Shown: positions 54,101-63,395, counted from the first letter of the stretch. The stretch: 63,508 nucleotides of DNA from an uncultured Methylophilaceae bacterium (GCA_903870995.1 CAIQFD010000062.1:1-63508), one strand, 5' to 3'. The notes: generated by a model from the letters alone, not told the origin. Program-made: numbers and translations.

Positions 54101-54551
54101 TTTATCAGCACCATTGGGCGTCACCACAGAAATCAATCTGCATACACCGGCTTTGCTGACGAATGACTATTGTCCTGACGTGCATGAACGCTTGGTACTT
54201 TACAAACGCCTTGCCAACTGCACGAATGACGACGAGCTGGACACCATGCAGGAAGAGCTCATTGATCGCTTTGGCATGCTCCCAGAACAAGGCGAAGCAT
54301 TGATGGCATGTCATCGTCTGCGCGTTGCGGCCAAACCGCTTGGCATCCTCAAAATTGATGCCAGTGATAGCGCGATTCAATTACAGTTCAGCCAACATGC
54401 AGATTTAGATCCAACCAAGCTCATTGCATTACTACAACGTGACCGTCGTTGCCGCATGAATGGCCCAGATAAATTACGCATTACCGTGGCTTATGGTGAT
54501 ATCGTTCACCGTGCTGATTTCATTAAAAACATCATGAAAGAGTTTGTATAA
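51144..54551 (+). CDS. mfd: Transcription-repair coupling factor
   Basis: The protein has 1135 residues (family about 1150). Mfd removes stalled RNA polymerase and recruits UvrA. The UvrB-homology N-terminus has LLPDWETLPYDHFSPH and SPGEFSVRGGLVDLFP. The RNAP-interaction domain begins DPVVHEQHGVGRYRGL. RecG-like helicase motifs are GDVGFGKTEVALRAAF, DEEHRFGVRQKE, TATPIPRTLSMAM, TTIIETGIDVP and QLRGRVGRS. The TRCF C-terminal domain starts at about 1000. The next gene starts immediately after its stop (TAAATG). Confidence 0.97.
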   Translation: MQFSLAIPAQGSTKKIDKTCAGLDSAALAQLAIELKANKSKTPLAIITANAFDAQRLLEEMPWFAPSLVVNLLPDWETLPYDHFSPHPDLISERLSTLYQISQNNCDVVIVPAGTALIQLPPIAYLAANTFMLKKGQRLDLEALRKQCAEAGYHHVSQVVSPGEFSVRGGLVDLFPMGSGLPFRLDLFDDEIETIRTFDVDTQRSLYPVPEIRLLPAREFPLDEKGIALFRQNFREQFEGDPSRSRIYKDVSKGVASGGIEWYLPLFFEKTATLLDYLPEQTVLCMHGNLDNAAQSFWFEAQSRYRLLAHDVERPILTPETLLIKADEFFSQTHRYPRLTVNNDGTLTGLTELDIERRAEKPLHKLEAFIKGFKGRILIAAESLGRRETILQLLTDQGIKPALCESWEDFNTSAAKLMLGVTTLHSGFQYKDVAIITEAELYAATVRQQRRREKEKARSTEGMLKDLSELRENDPVVHEQHGVGRYRGLINLDFGEGETEFLLLEYAGDDKLYVPVSQLFLISRYSGGPPESAPLHRLGSGNWEKAKKKALKQIRDTAAELLNLYAQRAARKGHAFTLSLHDYETFAEGFPFEETPDQLSAIEAVISDMQSGRPMDRLVCGDVGFGKTEVALRAAFVAVMGGRQVAVLVPTTLLAEQHYQNFSDRFAEWPIKVAEISRFRTAKEQTEALKGLADGSIDIIIGTHRLISKDVKFDNLGLVILDEEHRFGVRQKEQLKALRAEVDVLTLTATPIPRTLSMAMEGLREFSVITTPPQKRLAIKTFATDYSEGIIREAAMREFKRGGQVYFLHNEVDTIHSMREKLERILPEARISIAHGQLRERELEHVMRDFYHQRSNLLLCTTIIETGIDVPTANTIIMNRADMFGLAQLHQLRGRVGRSHHQAYAYLLTEPNRKITPQAQKRLDAIQLLEDLGAGFHLAMHDLEIRGAGELLGDSQSGEMQEIGFHLYSEMLSHAVKRLKEGKEPDLSAPLGVTTEINLHTPALLTNDYCPDVHERLVLYKRLANCTNDDELDTMQEELIDRFGMLPEQGEALMACHRLRVAAKPLGILKIDASDSAIQLQFSQHADLDPTKLIALLQRDRRCRMNGPDKLRITVAYGDIVHRADFIKNIMKEFV

Positions 54552-55160
54552 ATGTTAGAACAAATCGTCGCTGTCTTAGCCGCCTGGATTATGGGTGTTA
54601 TCTCTTCATTAGGTTACAGCGGCGTTGTGTTGCTGATGGCGATTGAGTCGGCCTGCATTCCACTACCCTCTGAAATCATCATGCCATTTGCAGGATTTTT
54701 AGTATTTAAAGGTGAAATGACACTCTGGGGCGTGGCTTTGGCTGGCGCCATTGGCTGCGTCATGGGTTCTATCCCTGCGTACTACTTAGGCATGTACGGT
54801 GGCAGACCACTGGTAGAAAAATATGGGAAATGGGTACTCATTTCACACAAAGACCTCAACTGGGCAGATCAGGCCTTTGCCAAACACGGTGAGATTATTA
54901 TTTTCATCGGACGACTCTTGCCTGCGGTACGTACTTTTATTGCTTTCCCAGCAGGCGTTGCGAGAATGAATATGCCCAAGTTCGTTCTTTATACCTTTGT
55001 TGGCTCACTGATTTGGTGCTACCTGTTGGCACTTGCAGGGTTAAAAGCCGGTGAGAACTGGGAAAGTCTAAAAGTCTACTTTCACCAATTCCATTACGTG
55101 ATTGCTGGCGCTGGCTTAATCTTCGTGATTTGGTATGTAAGAAGGCACTTTAAACAGTAG
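54552..55160 (+). CDS. DedA-family membrane protein
   Basis: The protein has 202 residues. The ATG abuts the mfd stop, so translational coupling is likely. DedA signatures include ESACIPLPSEIIMPFAG, the central FIGRLLPAVRTFIAFPAG and ARMNMPKF, with about four to five hydrophobic segments ending in GAGLIFVIWYVRRHFKQ. DedA proteins are inner-membrane transporters or scramblases for undecaprenyl phosphate or phospholipid. The specific lipid cannot be read. Confidence 0.92.
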   Translation: MLEQIVAVLAAWIMGVISSLGYSGVVLLMAIESACIPLPSEIIMPFAGFLVFKGEMTLWGVALAGAIGCVMGSIPAYYLGMYGGRPLVEKYGKWVLISHKDLNWADQAFAKHGEIIIFIGRLLPAVRTFIAFPAGVARMNMPKFVLYTFVGSLIWCYLLALAGLKAGENWESLKVYFHQFHYVIAGAGLIFVIWYVRRHFKQ

Positions 55161-55179
55161 TGACGGTATTGCTGGACCT

Positions 55180-55488
55180 CTAGCGAAAAACAGCAATGGA
55201 TGTTTGATCAGTATTGAATTTATTGCGCGCCTGCCATAAGTCATAAGAGCTTTGTTCAGCCAACCACAAGTCTGCGCGCCCCCCATTTTCAACACCTAGC
55301 CATTTTTCGAGTCTTAAAGCCATCTCAGGTGAAATTGCAGCATGACCATTCAGAACTCTAGACAATGACGATCGCGCAACACCTAACTGCGCAGCTGCTT
55401 CTGTCACAGTTAATCCTAGAGCAGGAAGTATATCGTCTCTGATTGTTTCGCCAGGGTGTGGCGGGTTGCTTATCACTTTCATTTTCAC
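55180..55488 (-). CDS. HigA-family antitoxin-like HTH protein
   Basis: The protein has 102 residues. The N-terminal PPHPGETIRDDILPALGLT is the HigA signature. The XRE helix-turn-helix follows (VTEAAAQLGVARSSLSRVL) and then SPEMALRLEKWLG. No HigB toxin ORF is visible on either side. Upstream is addA (its stop is only 9 bp away) and downstream is the convergent dedA. It may be an orphan antitoxin or a transcription regulator co-transcribed with addBA. Confidence 0.88.
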   Translation of the reverse strand: MKMKVISNPPHPGETIRDDILPALGLTVTEAAAQLGVARSSLSRVLNGHAAISPEMALRLEKWLGVENGGRADLWLAEQSSYDLWQARNKFNTDQTSIAVFR

Positions 55489-55497
55489 CTCCTAAAT

Positions 55498-58400
55498 TTA
55501 AAGCTTGATGAGACTTCCCACACTCACAAAATAAACAGCCAACTGGATACTTAAACCTTCATCCGCGAAAAGTGCTGCATAGCCCTCAAGTTGCTGACGA
55601 TACTGCTCAGCAGCTTGATTCAAGCCAGCTTCATCAAGACTGCGGTCTAAAGCAATCGTTTTGTAATCAACAATCCAGCGCACGCTATTTTCAACAAAGG
55701 TTCGATCAATCACCCGTTTCTGAATCACTAAACCATCACTTTGGCGCTCAATCGCCAACTCATTTTGTGCGTATTCATGCGCTTGTAAAACCCATCGCGC
55801 CTGGTCACTTGTGAATGTTTTCTTGAGCAAAGTAAGCACCACTTCCGCCCCTTTTTGAGCAGCCAGCATGGGGTGACCCTGTTGCGCAAACCAACGCCGC
55901 ATCGCAAGCTTTAATGTCTCGAGTCGAGTTAGCGACCAATGCTCAAGTCCCTGGTCAGCGATTAGCTCTAAATAGCGATGAACCAAAGTGCCCACGTCAG
56001 CATCTAAGGACAAGCCTGTTTCATCTTCTGCAGATGCCCTACTTTGCTGAACTTCATACTGCACTTGTTCAGCTTGCAAAATATCGGGAATATGCGGTTC
56101 TTTCAAACGTACTAACTGCGGCACAAAATCCTCTAACTTGCCGCTGAAACGTCGTTCGCTCAAAGTAGAAGGCTCTGCTTGGTTAAGTGCTAACTTATCC
56201 TCATTAAACTCACTCGCCACCACAGGCCAAAGCATTTCTAAGAACGTATTCTTTTTTGGTTGTAATTCACCTTTTTTATTGGGTGCCACCGCCCCCAAAA
56301 GATGCAAGCAGCGTTCAGCACGCGTCACTGCCACATAAAGCACACGCGCATCTTCATAAGCGGCACGCTGCTTTTCTAGCGACTTCATGTAGTCGTAAAT
56401 ACCCTGTGAATTGGGTTTGTTTTTACCTTTAGGCGGCATCGGCGCCACCACCAAATCCACATCCGCCACATCTCCGCCAAAGCCCTCTCTCGCCACTTCT
56501 TCCCACATCAGCAAAGGCTGGTCGGTGCGACCTGTGGTCTTATCAAGACCAGGCAGAATCACCGTATCAAACTCCAAGCCTTTAGATTTATGGATGGTCA
56601 TAAATTGCAGCAAATCCTTGGCCTTGGCATCAGGCGCCGCATAAAGCTTTTGCACCTCAATCGCTAATTGCTCAGTGCTAAATTGGCCGTTAGCTTCCAT
56701 GCGATCAATACGATCGAAGAACGCTTGCACATCACGAACATCCCCAGCCTCCCACAAACAAGTTGGTCCGCCTAGCATCACCCAAACGCCATGGACCCAG
56801 CGGCTAATGCTCATACGCCCACGGTTATTAAGCGCTTCTTGCATGACGTCTCGCACATGCAACAAACGCTTGCGACCATCATCACTCATCGCTTGTAAGC
56901 GTGCCTCATCGTGCATTAAATGTAGCACTGTGCTGACTTGGTCATTGCCAATCAGCTTGTGCAAATCTTCCAAACGCAAACCACACCAAGGCGCACGTAA
57001 AATAGCTAACCAATGTACGCGGTCAGCACGTTGATGCAAAGCATTCGTGAGTGATAACAAATCTTGAACGACCTGACGATTAGCGAGCTCTTCAATTTCA
57101 ACCGCTTGGAATTGAATATCAGCATGATTACGACGAATCTCCGCCACCAAGGCATGTAAATGGCTTCGAGCACGCACCAACACGGCAATTTTTCTTGTTG
57201 GATTTTGAGCCCAAGTGGCTTTGATAATTTCAATGATTTTATTCGCTTCTAGCTGGCGAACATCACTTTCAACCGCCTCCTCTTGTGCATCATCGTCATC
57301 AAACTCAATAGAGTTTCCACCATCCACCATGGCATGAAAAGTCACGCCAGCGCCAGCAGGGTCCCGGTCTTTTGCGACAAACGCACGATAACTAATCGCC
57401 CCGCGTGACACGCTGTCTTCATCAGGAAATACTTTTACGAAGGTATCATTTACCCATTCAATGACTGGGGCATGTGAGCGATTGTTGCGCCACAATTTAA
57501 GTGGGATCAAAGACAAGCCACCGATGCCCTCCTGTGCCACACGCAAAAACAAGCCAACATTGGCTTTGCGGAAACGGTAAATCGATTGCATCGGGTCGCC
57601 CACTAAAAACAGCGTGCGGCCATCGTCATCCATCCAGCCTTGCGTCAGATGCTCGATCAGCTTGATTTGTGTAGGACTCGTATCCTGAAACTCATCCACC
57701 AACAAATGCTTGATTCGGTAATCCAGCTTCAAAGCCAAATCCGTCGGATTTTCTTCTGCATCGCCGAGTGCAAGTAATGCATTTTGTGAAATCTGTACAA
57801 AGTCCACTTCGCCATGTTGCTGAAATACCAACCAAAGCTCAGCGGTCGCCACTTTAAGCAAATGGGCTAATGCCAACACAATTTGCCAACTCTGCTCGTC
57901 GTACTTGGGATTGGGTAGCTCTCTCAACGCTTTTAACGCCAGCTCAGCACCATCGGTCTGCTGTAACGTTTCAACCACCTCGGCATGAAGACTTTTATAA
58001 ATATTACCTTCAGGTGTAGCTGGAAAGCCATTTTTAACATTCACGGTTTTTCTAAAGGTGTTGGTGCCTGTCAATAACAAATCAACTACTGCACGCCACA
58101 TCGGAAGTGCTTCTGGCTTAAATGGAATCGGCGTTTCCCAGTCACGCAGCAATGCCACAGAGACATCACAAGGCAAGTTGGAAGCGGCATAACGCGCAAC
58201 CGGCATCAAGGCTTCTTGCACACGCAGAGGCATCACTTCAGCCACCGCTTGCATATCTTGTGTGACCAAATGCGCAAGCGCGGCTTCAGCTAAGGAGGCA
58301 TCATGATGATTCATTACGTAGTACTGCCATTGATCGCGCTTAGCGAGCATCTCGGCTAGTAGCGCATTAAGCCTGAAATGGTCATTATCAAAATAACGCA

Positions 58401-58932
58401 AAGCTTGCTGCACCACAGGGCCTTCTGCCGCATCATCTAAATTCGCTAAAGTGCGCGTGGCGGCTTCTTGATAATACAAACTGGCATCTTCACTCACCGC
58501 TGGCTGCGTGCCAAAACGGCTAAGCAATGGCATTTGACGCGCTAAATTGCCACTTAATGAGTCAATGGTATAAATGCGCAACCGTGAGGGCGTGGTGAGC
58601 AACTCCCATGACTTCTCAGCAGATCTTGCCAGCGCTTTTTGTCCAAGCTCAAACGTGACGATTTTGTGCGCTAGCGTCGGACGCTCGCCACCATTCGCAT
58701 CCACCAAGCTATCCATAATCCGCTTTCTCATTTCCGAAGCGGCTTTATTGGTGAAAGTAATCGCAATAATCTCTTCGGGTGAATCCACCGTGGCAAGCAA
58801 TTTCAAATAGCGCTGAGTGAGCAGTTCGGTTTTACCTGCACCTGCAGGGGCCTCTACAGTAAAAGAAGCAAATTCCAAAGCCTCAATGCGGCTTGCATCA
58901 TCTTCAGAAAGCAAGTGTTGATATTGACTCAT
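55498..58932 (-). CDS. addA: AddA-type helicase-nuclease subunit
   Basis: The protein has 1144 residues. UvrD-like superfamily 1 motifs are intact: APAGAGKTELLTQRYL, ITFTNKAASEMRKR, DEFQDTSPTQIKL, GDPMQSIYRFRKAN, TIHKSKGLEFDTVILP and LYVAVTRAERCL. The C-terminal nuclease has IVDYKT, the PD-(D/E)XK core. With AddB it processes double-strand breaks for RecA. The start overlaps the addB stop as ATGA. The assignment to AddA rather than RecB rests on the partner gene and on the lack of RecC or RecD genes nearby. Confidence 0.9.
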   Translation of the reverse strand: MSQYQHLLSEDDASRIEALEFASFTVEAPAGAGKTELLTQRYLKLLATVDSPEEIIAITFTNKAASEMRKRIMDSLVDANGGERPTLAHKIVTFELGQKALARSAEKSWELLTTPSRLRIYTIDSLSGNLARQMPLLSRFGTQPAVSEDASLYYQEAATRTLANLDDAAEGPVVQQALRYFDNDHFRLNALLAEMLAKRDQWQYYVMNHHDASLAEAALAHLVTQDMQAVAEVMPLRVQEALMPVARYAASNLPCDVSVALLRDWETPIPFKPEALPMWRAVVDLLLTGTNTFRKTVNVKNGFPATPEGNIYKSLHAEVVETLQQTDGAELALKALRELPNPKYDEQSWQIVLALAHLLKVATAELWLVFQQHGEVDFVQISQNALLALGDAEENPTDLALKLDYRIKHLLVDEFQDTSPTQIKLIEHLTQGWMDDDGRTLFLVGDPMQSIYRFRKANVGLFLRVAQEGIGGLSLIPLKLWRNNRSHAPVIEWVNDTFVKVFPDEDSVSRGAISYRAFVAKDRDPAGAGVTFHAMVDGGNSIEFDDDDAQEEAVESDVRQLEANKIIEIIKATWAQNPTRKIAVLVRARSHLHALVAEIRRNHADIQFQAVEIEELANRQVVQDLLSLTNALHQRADRVHWLAILRAPWCGLRLEDLHKLIGNDQVSTVLHLMHDEARLQAMSDDGRKRLLHVRDVMQEALNNRGRMSISRWVHGVWVMLGGPTCLWEAGDVRDVQAFFDRIDRMEANGQFSTEQLAIEVQKLYAAPDAKAKDLLQFMTIHKSKGLEFDTVILPGLDKTTGRTDQPLLMWEEVAREGFGGDVADVDLVVAPMPPKGKNKPNSQGIYDYMKSLEKQRAAYEDARVLYVAVTRAERCLHLLGAVAPNKKGELQPKKNTFLEMLWPVVASEFNEDKLALNQAEPSTLSERRFSGKLEDFVPQLVRLKEPHIPDILQAEQVQYEVQQSRASAEDETGLSLDADVGTLVHRYLELIADQGLEHWSLTRLETLKLAMRRWFAQQGHPMLAAQKGAEVVLTLLKKTFTSDQARWVLQAHEYAQNELAIERQSDGLVIQKRVIDRTFVENSVRWIVDYKTIALDRSLDEAGLNQAAEQYRQQLEGYAALFADEGLSIQLAVYFVSVGSLIKL

Positions 58933-61697
58933 AGGTCACCTACCACTTGCTGATGAAGCTCTGCTTGTTGATGCTCAAACTGTAACTGGCGCTCCGCCAA
59001 TCGTAATAAAGGCAGGACCTCACAATAGGCCAGCTGCTTTTCATTTTCAAACCTCACCGCCGCATCACCCGCTTTAATCGCCTGCGCTGTCGCAGTGATA
59101 CTATTTTTCCAATGCGCAATCACAGAAGGCCAATCAGGAAAATCCGCCTCTGCAAAAATCTTGCGTCCTCGACTCTCCTCCAAAGGCGTCGCACCCTGTA
59201 ACACACCTTTACTCGAAGCAATACCAGCGTAGCCAGCTTTCTCCAACAGCACTTTGGCAAAACATACCGCGGCTACTTCCGCATCGCCCATTAAAAAGGC
59301 GGCGTAAATCGGCAATTGCGGTTCAGCGATATTGGCGTTTGCCCAGTTCTTAAAATCAATCTTACCGCCAGTTTTGTAATCGAGCACAACCAAACGGCCA
59401 TCTTCAAGTTGATCCACTCTATCCACAGTGAGCGTTATTGAAAGGCTATCAATTGGTATGGTATGCTTACGCTCAACCGCCTGCACAACAAAGCCCATTT
59501 CACGTGCCTTCTCGACATCATTGAGCCAAGCCGTGACCAATTTCACCAAGCGCTCTTTTTCTAGCTGAATAAAAATCGCAGAAAAGGCTTCATCGTGCTC
59601 TTGATTGAACAAAGACATCACTTTGTCAGCCACTTGCTCAAGCACAGCTTGCATCTCATTGTCACTCAAGGCATGTAAATATGTGGAGTCGCGCCCATCC
59701 CAAAAGGCCTCCAACACTTGATGCACAAGATTACCTCTATCCATCGCATCCAAACCATCTACTGGTTCTTTTAAGGCTTTAGCATACAAGCGATATTGGT
59801 AGAAAGCCCAAGCTGGGCATATCGCTTGCGCCTTGAGTAAGCCTGTTCCACCTGATACATGACCGCCCTCTTCCACCACTGGTGCTTGATGGTCATCTAA
59901 CCATTGCCAAGGCTTCTCCACTAATTCAGCAGGCACACAATCAACTAGCTGTTCAGCCAGTGTTTTAGCCAGCAACCTCTCGGTAGAGGCAAGCGGAATC
60001 TCTTGCATCAATGGACTTGCACGCAATTGACGATCGCCATCTTGAATCGCGCTAGAAAAAATGACCGAACGGGCACTTTTAATCAAACGGGAATGGATTG
60101 CTTTTGCAAAAGCCACTTGCACCTCACTGCTGGCATTCGGAGTTTCTGCGGCGCGTTGCAGACTCGCTGAAATCAATGCGTTCGGTCGTGCGATTGGCGG
60201 CCAAACGTGATCATTCATCCCCAACACCCACATCGCATCCAAAGGCGCAGCAGCAGCCTCCATCATCCCCATAATTTGCAATGGCGGAATCTGCTTAGAC
60301 TCGGGCTGAAAAATCTGCGCCTGACAAAGTTTAATTAATTGGGAAATGGCTTGTTTAGCATCAATTTTACCGAGCAAGTCATCTAAGCCAGCCAGCGCTG
60401 AAATCACTTTGGCGAATGATTTGGTCGCTTGATATTCATAGCTAGATAAACTTCTACGACCAGGCCAGTCTGCATGGACTAAGGCTTTATCTAACACCAA
60501 AGCCCAAACAGAAGGAAGCTGTTTCGACATTTGAGCTTGCGCATAGCCAAGCAAATCTTGTAAGGCTTTAATGGTCGCTGGCAAGCGCATACCGCCCTCA
60601 CCTGCTGTCACTTTATGAATATAGTTTTGTAAGCGTGCGCTCTTAAAACTCAAAGGCAAATCACGCCGCATCCTTGCATCTAGCAAGGCTCTAGCATCCG
60701 CTTCTAACAAGCCCTCTGACCAATAAGGGCTATGCAACAACTTAATCATGTCTTGCTGAAAAATATTGCCCCGCTGCCAAGCCAATTGCAGGAGATGAAT
60801 GGCACTTGCAATCACAGGTTGGGTATTGAGTGGCACACCCAAAGAAAAATCATAAGGTCGCTGATTTTCGGCTAGTGCAGGACGCGCGGCAGATGGATGC
60901 AACACATCATCCAAGAGCGCAGAAATTTTGCTACGCAGCGCCGCCAACTCAGGCACCACAATTGCAATGCTCACATTTGGATTTTCTGCTAACTGTGCTT
61001 TTGCCCAAGCAACAGCCGCGCGGCATTCCGCATCTTGGTCAGTGAATACCATATGCTGAGCCTCTTGAGGCGAATCAAATGTGAGTAATGCCGAGCTGAC
61101 TTTCACGCCCCGCTTCAAAAGCACTTCTTGCAATCTTTTAAGCTGAGGATTGATACGATCAAAGCCTGCAAACTCAACGTGTGCTGGCAATGTGCCAACA
61201 CCACTTTCTAACACATCTAAACGCCAATTTCCGTAGCGCACTGACTCCAAATAGCCATTTTGCTTGCAGAGCCACTGAAAGCGTTTGCGCCACTCCAAAA
61301 ACTGTTTGGTCTCTTCGGTGGCCTCATCCATATCAATATGAAGATTCCACTCAATCACGAGGCGATTAGCCTCCATCGCCGCGCTTGCTAAACCAGAAGC
61401 ATCAAATAAATCCTTGGCATCGTACGATTTCAAACAATGCCTAATACTCTGCTCCCACAGCAGACTCTCTTGAAGTGTGCTGAGCTCGGTGAGCGGCAAT
61501 TGCGCTGCGTCAATATCACCAAGCAACATAGCATCATCAAGCACTTGCCCCAACCATTGTGACAAAGGCATCGCAGCCAGCGGTTGCCATTTTGAAATAC
61601 CTTTTTTTAATTGCTCGCGCTGAAAAATTCCTTGCAAGCTACGCGCTAAACGCGGCGTAGAACATAAAATCAGGCTAGAATTCGTGGCTTGGGTCAT
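58929..61697 (-). CDS. addB: AddB-like nuclease subunit with degraded Fe-S site
   Basis: The protein has 922 residues. The N-terminal inactivated helicase-like region lacks a standard Walker A. MWVLGMNDHVWPP matches AddB-like proteins. The C-terminal RecB-like nuclease has VDRVDQLEDGRLVVLDYKTG. AddB normally holds a 4Fe-4S cluster through one Cys before the nuclease and three near the C-terminus (C-x2-C-x5-C). Here Cys627 (QAICPAWAF) and Cys892 (AYCEVLP) are present, but the other two positions are Leu889 and Leu898. It is the first gene of the addBA unit, divergent from greB. Confidence 0.87.
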   Translation of the reverse strand: MTQATNSSLILCSTPRLARSLQGIFQREQLKKGISKWQPLAAMPLSQWLGQVLDDAMLLGDIDAAQLPLTELSTLQESLLWEQSIRHCLKSYDAKDLFDASGLASAAMEANRLVIEWNLHIDMDEATEETKQFLEWRKRFQWLCKQNGYLESVRYGNWRLDVLESGVGTLPAHVEFAGFDRINPQLKRLQEVLLKRGVKVSSALLTFDSPQEAQHMVFTDQDAECRAAVAWAKAQLAENPNVSIAIVVPELAALRSKISALLDDVLHPSAARPALAENQRPYDFSLGVPLNTQPVIASAIHLLQLAWQRGNIFQQDMIKLLHSPYWSEGLLEADARALLDARMRRDLPLSFKSARLQNYIHKVTAGEGGMRLPATIKALQDLLGYAQAQMSKQLPSVWALVLDKALVHADWPGRRSLSSYEYQATKSFAKVISALAGLDDLLGKIDAKQAISQLIKLCQAQIFQPESKQIPPLQIMGMMEAAAAPLDAMWVLGMNDHVWPPIARPNALISASLQRAAETPNASSEVQVAFAKAIHSRLIKSARSVIFSSAIQDGDRQLRASPLMQEIPLASTERLLAKTLAEQLVDCVPAELVEKPWQWLDDHQAPVVEEGGHVSGGTGLLKAQAICPAWAFYQYRLYAKALKEPVDGLDAMDRGNLVHQVLEAFWDGRDSTYLHALSDNEMQAVLEQVADKVMSLFNQEHDEAFSAIFIQLEKERLVKLVTAWLNDVEKAREMGFVVQAVERKHTIPIDSLSITLTVDRVDQLEDGRLVVLDYKTGGKIDFKNWANANIAEPQLPIYAAFLMGDAEVAAVCFAKVLLEKAGYAGIASSKGVLQGATPLEESRGRKIFAEADFPDWPSVIAHWKNSITATAQAIKAGDAAVRFENEKQLAYCEVLPLLRLAERQLQFEHQQAELHQQVVGDL

Positions 61698-61761
61698 CGT
61701 TAGATTTTAACGCGGACTGGCAACTAAAAACACTGAAAACAAAGAATAAAAATAGCACCCC

Positions 61762-62256
61762 ATGGCAGATCAAAAAAACTACATCACCCCCCAAGGCCAC
61801 GCCGCATTAGAAGCTGAATTTACTCAGCTTCTCAAAGTCGAGCGGCCTGAAGTTGTGCGCGTAGTTTCTTGGGCTGCGGGTAACGGCGATCGGTCGGAGA
61901 ATGGTGACTATATCTATGGAAAGCGAAGACTGCGCCAAATTGACTCGCGCTTACGCTTTTTAATGCAACGTATGGATGCGGCTGTGATTGTTGATCCCGC
62001 CACACAAGCAGGTCTTGAGAAAGTATTCTTTGGCGCTTGGATCACCTTGTATTCATTGGACAGAGATACCGAACACACCTACCGCATCGTCGGCCAAGAC
62101 GAGCTGGAGCCTACGAAAGGCTGGATCAGCTGGGTGTCCCCCCTCGCCAAAGCCATGTTGGGCAAGCAAGTAGGCGATGTGGTGCGCGTGCAAACCCCAA
62201 CGGGTGAGGATGAGTACGAAATTCAAGAGGTTAGCTACACCGATCCCAATGAATAA
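61762..62256 (+). CDS. greB: Transcript cleavage factor GreB
   Basis: The protein has 164 residues, the normal length. The N-terminal coiled coil is YITPQGHAALEAEFTQLL and carries the acidic tip GNGDRSENGDYIYGKRR. The FKBP-like C-terminal domain has VFFGAWITLYSL and ISWVSPLAKAMLGKQVGD. YIYGKRRLRQID favours GreB over GreA. It rescues backtracked RNA polymerase. It overlaps earP by 8 bp. Confidence 0.95.
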   Translation: MADQKNYITPQGHAALEAEFTQLLKVERPEVVRVVSWAAGNGDRSENGDYIYGKRRLRQIDSRLRFLMQRMDAAVIVDPATQAGLEKVFFGAWITLYSLDRDTEHTYRIVGQDELEPTKGWISWVSPLAKAMLGKQVGDVVRVQTPTGEDEYEIQEVSYTDPNE

Positions 62257-63355
62257 ATCGACAAAGACAAATCAAACCTCATGGGATATCTTTTGCCGAG
62301 TGGTGGACAACTTCGGCGACATCGGCGTCTGCTGGCGGCTAGCTAAACAACTCCATGATGAATATGCGCTTGATATTCGCCTTTGGGTGGATGATTTAAA
62401 TGTTGCCAGCAAAATAGTGACCGACTTAGATGCATCCCTCAATCGCCAGCAAGTAAATGGCGTTGAGGTTTGTCTATGGAAAGATGACGCTAGCTTTGCA
62501 AACATCACCCCTGCCGATGTGGTCATCGAAGCCTTTGCTTGCGAATTACCCAAGCTTTACATTCAACACATGATCGCCAAAAAACCGATCTGGCTCAATT
62601 TAGAATACTTATCTGCAGAGTCTTGGGTGGATGATTTTCACGCGCAAAGCTCTGTCCATCCTACAACTGGCTTACGCAAGACCTTCTTTTTCCCTGGCTT
62701 TACTGAACAAACAGGCGGCTTGATTCGTGAGCAAAATTTAATTGCCAAACGTGACGCGGCAAAAGCACAAATGAAACGTCTGCCTAGCATTCAAGTTTCT
62801 CTATTTTGCTACCCTCACGCACCAATACAGAGCTTGCTTGAGGCGATGACAGAGAGCATGCGGCCAGTCGAATGCTTTGTACCGACAGGTAGCTCACTTG
62901 GAAAAATTGCTGAGTTCTTTGGCCTCACCCAAATTAAAGTTGGCAACACATTCAAAAAAGAACAGCTAACGCTGACCGTTTTGCCATTTTTGACACAAGC
63001 CGAATATGACCAGCTGCTATGGTGCTGCGATCTCAACTTTGTGCGCGGTGAAGATAGTTGGATAAGGGCTTTATGGTCTGCCAATCCGTTTATTTGGCAA
63101 ACTTACCCGCAAGATGAAAAGCACCATCTAAAAAAATTAGATGCATTTTTAGAAAAGTACGAAGTTCAAGCAGATCATGTGTTAAACGAGTTTCACCATG
63201 CTTGGCTAGACGCTGAAATTAGCCCAGCACTTTGGAATAAACTAATAGCGGCCTTGCCAACGCTCAAAACCCATGCCGAATTGCAAACGCACAAATTTGA
63301 GCAACAAGCTGATTTGGCGGCTAAATTGGTGATTTTTACCAAAAATAAGGTATAA
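62249..63355 (+). CDS. earP: EF-P arginine rhamnosyltransferase EarP
   Basis: The protein has 368 residues from the ATG at 62249, which overlaps the end of greB. An upstream in-frame start at 62177 would lie wholly inside greB and is rejected. EarP moves rhamnose from dTDP-rhamnose to an Arg of EF-P, relieving polyproline stalling. WDIFCRVVDNFGDIGVCW carries Asp20 and Asp24, the catalytic region in studied EarPs. FVRGEDSWIRALW has Glu268. The substrate gene efp lies next, 40 bp downstream. Confidence 0.94.
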   Translation: MNKSTKTNQTSWDIFCRVVDNFGDIGVCWRLAKQLHDEYALDIRLWVDDLNVASKIVTDLDASLNRQQVNGVEVCLWKDDASFANITPADVVIEAFACELPKLYIQHMIAKKPIWLNLEYLSAESWVDDFHAQSSVHPTTGLRKTFFFPGFTEQTGGLIREQNLIAKRDAAKAQMKRLPSIQVSLFCYPHAPIQSLLEAMTESMRPVECFVPTGSSLGKIAEFFGLTQIKVGNTFKKEQLTLTVLPFLTQAEYDQLLWCCDLNFVRGEDSWIRALWSANPFIWQTYPQDEKHHLKKLDAFLEKYEVQADHVLNEFHHAWLDAEISPALWNKLIAALPTLKTHAELQTHKFEQQADLAAKLVIFTKNKV

Positions 63356-63356
63356 T
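63351..63356 (+). promoter_or_regulatory. Candidate -10 element for efp
   Basis: A perfect TATAAT overlaps the earP stop and lies 40 nt before the efp ATG. TTGGTG at 63326 could be a -35, but at a long 19-bp spacing. efp probably has its own promoter inside the end of earP. Confidence 0.6.
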
Positions 63357-63395
63357 GCGCGGCTTTTTACACCATAACTTTTTGCAGGACATCAC

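Noticed and set aside
55489-55497. A hidden HigB toxin next to the HigA-like gene
   Set aside because: Only 9 bp separate it from addA, and the other side is a 19-bp convergent gap before dedA, so there is no room.
62177-62248. Longer EarP start
   Set aside because: The added 24 residues lie inside greB and do not resemble EarP. The ATG at 62249 matches the family start and places the catalytic Asp at position 20.
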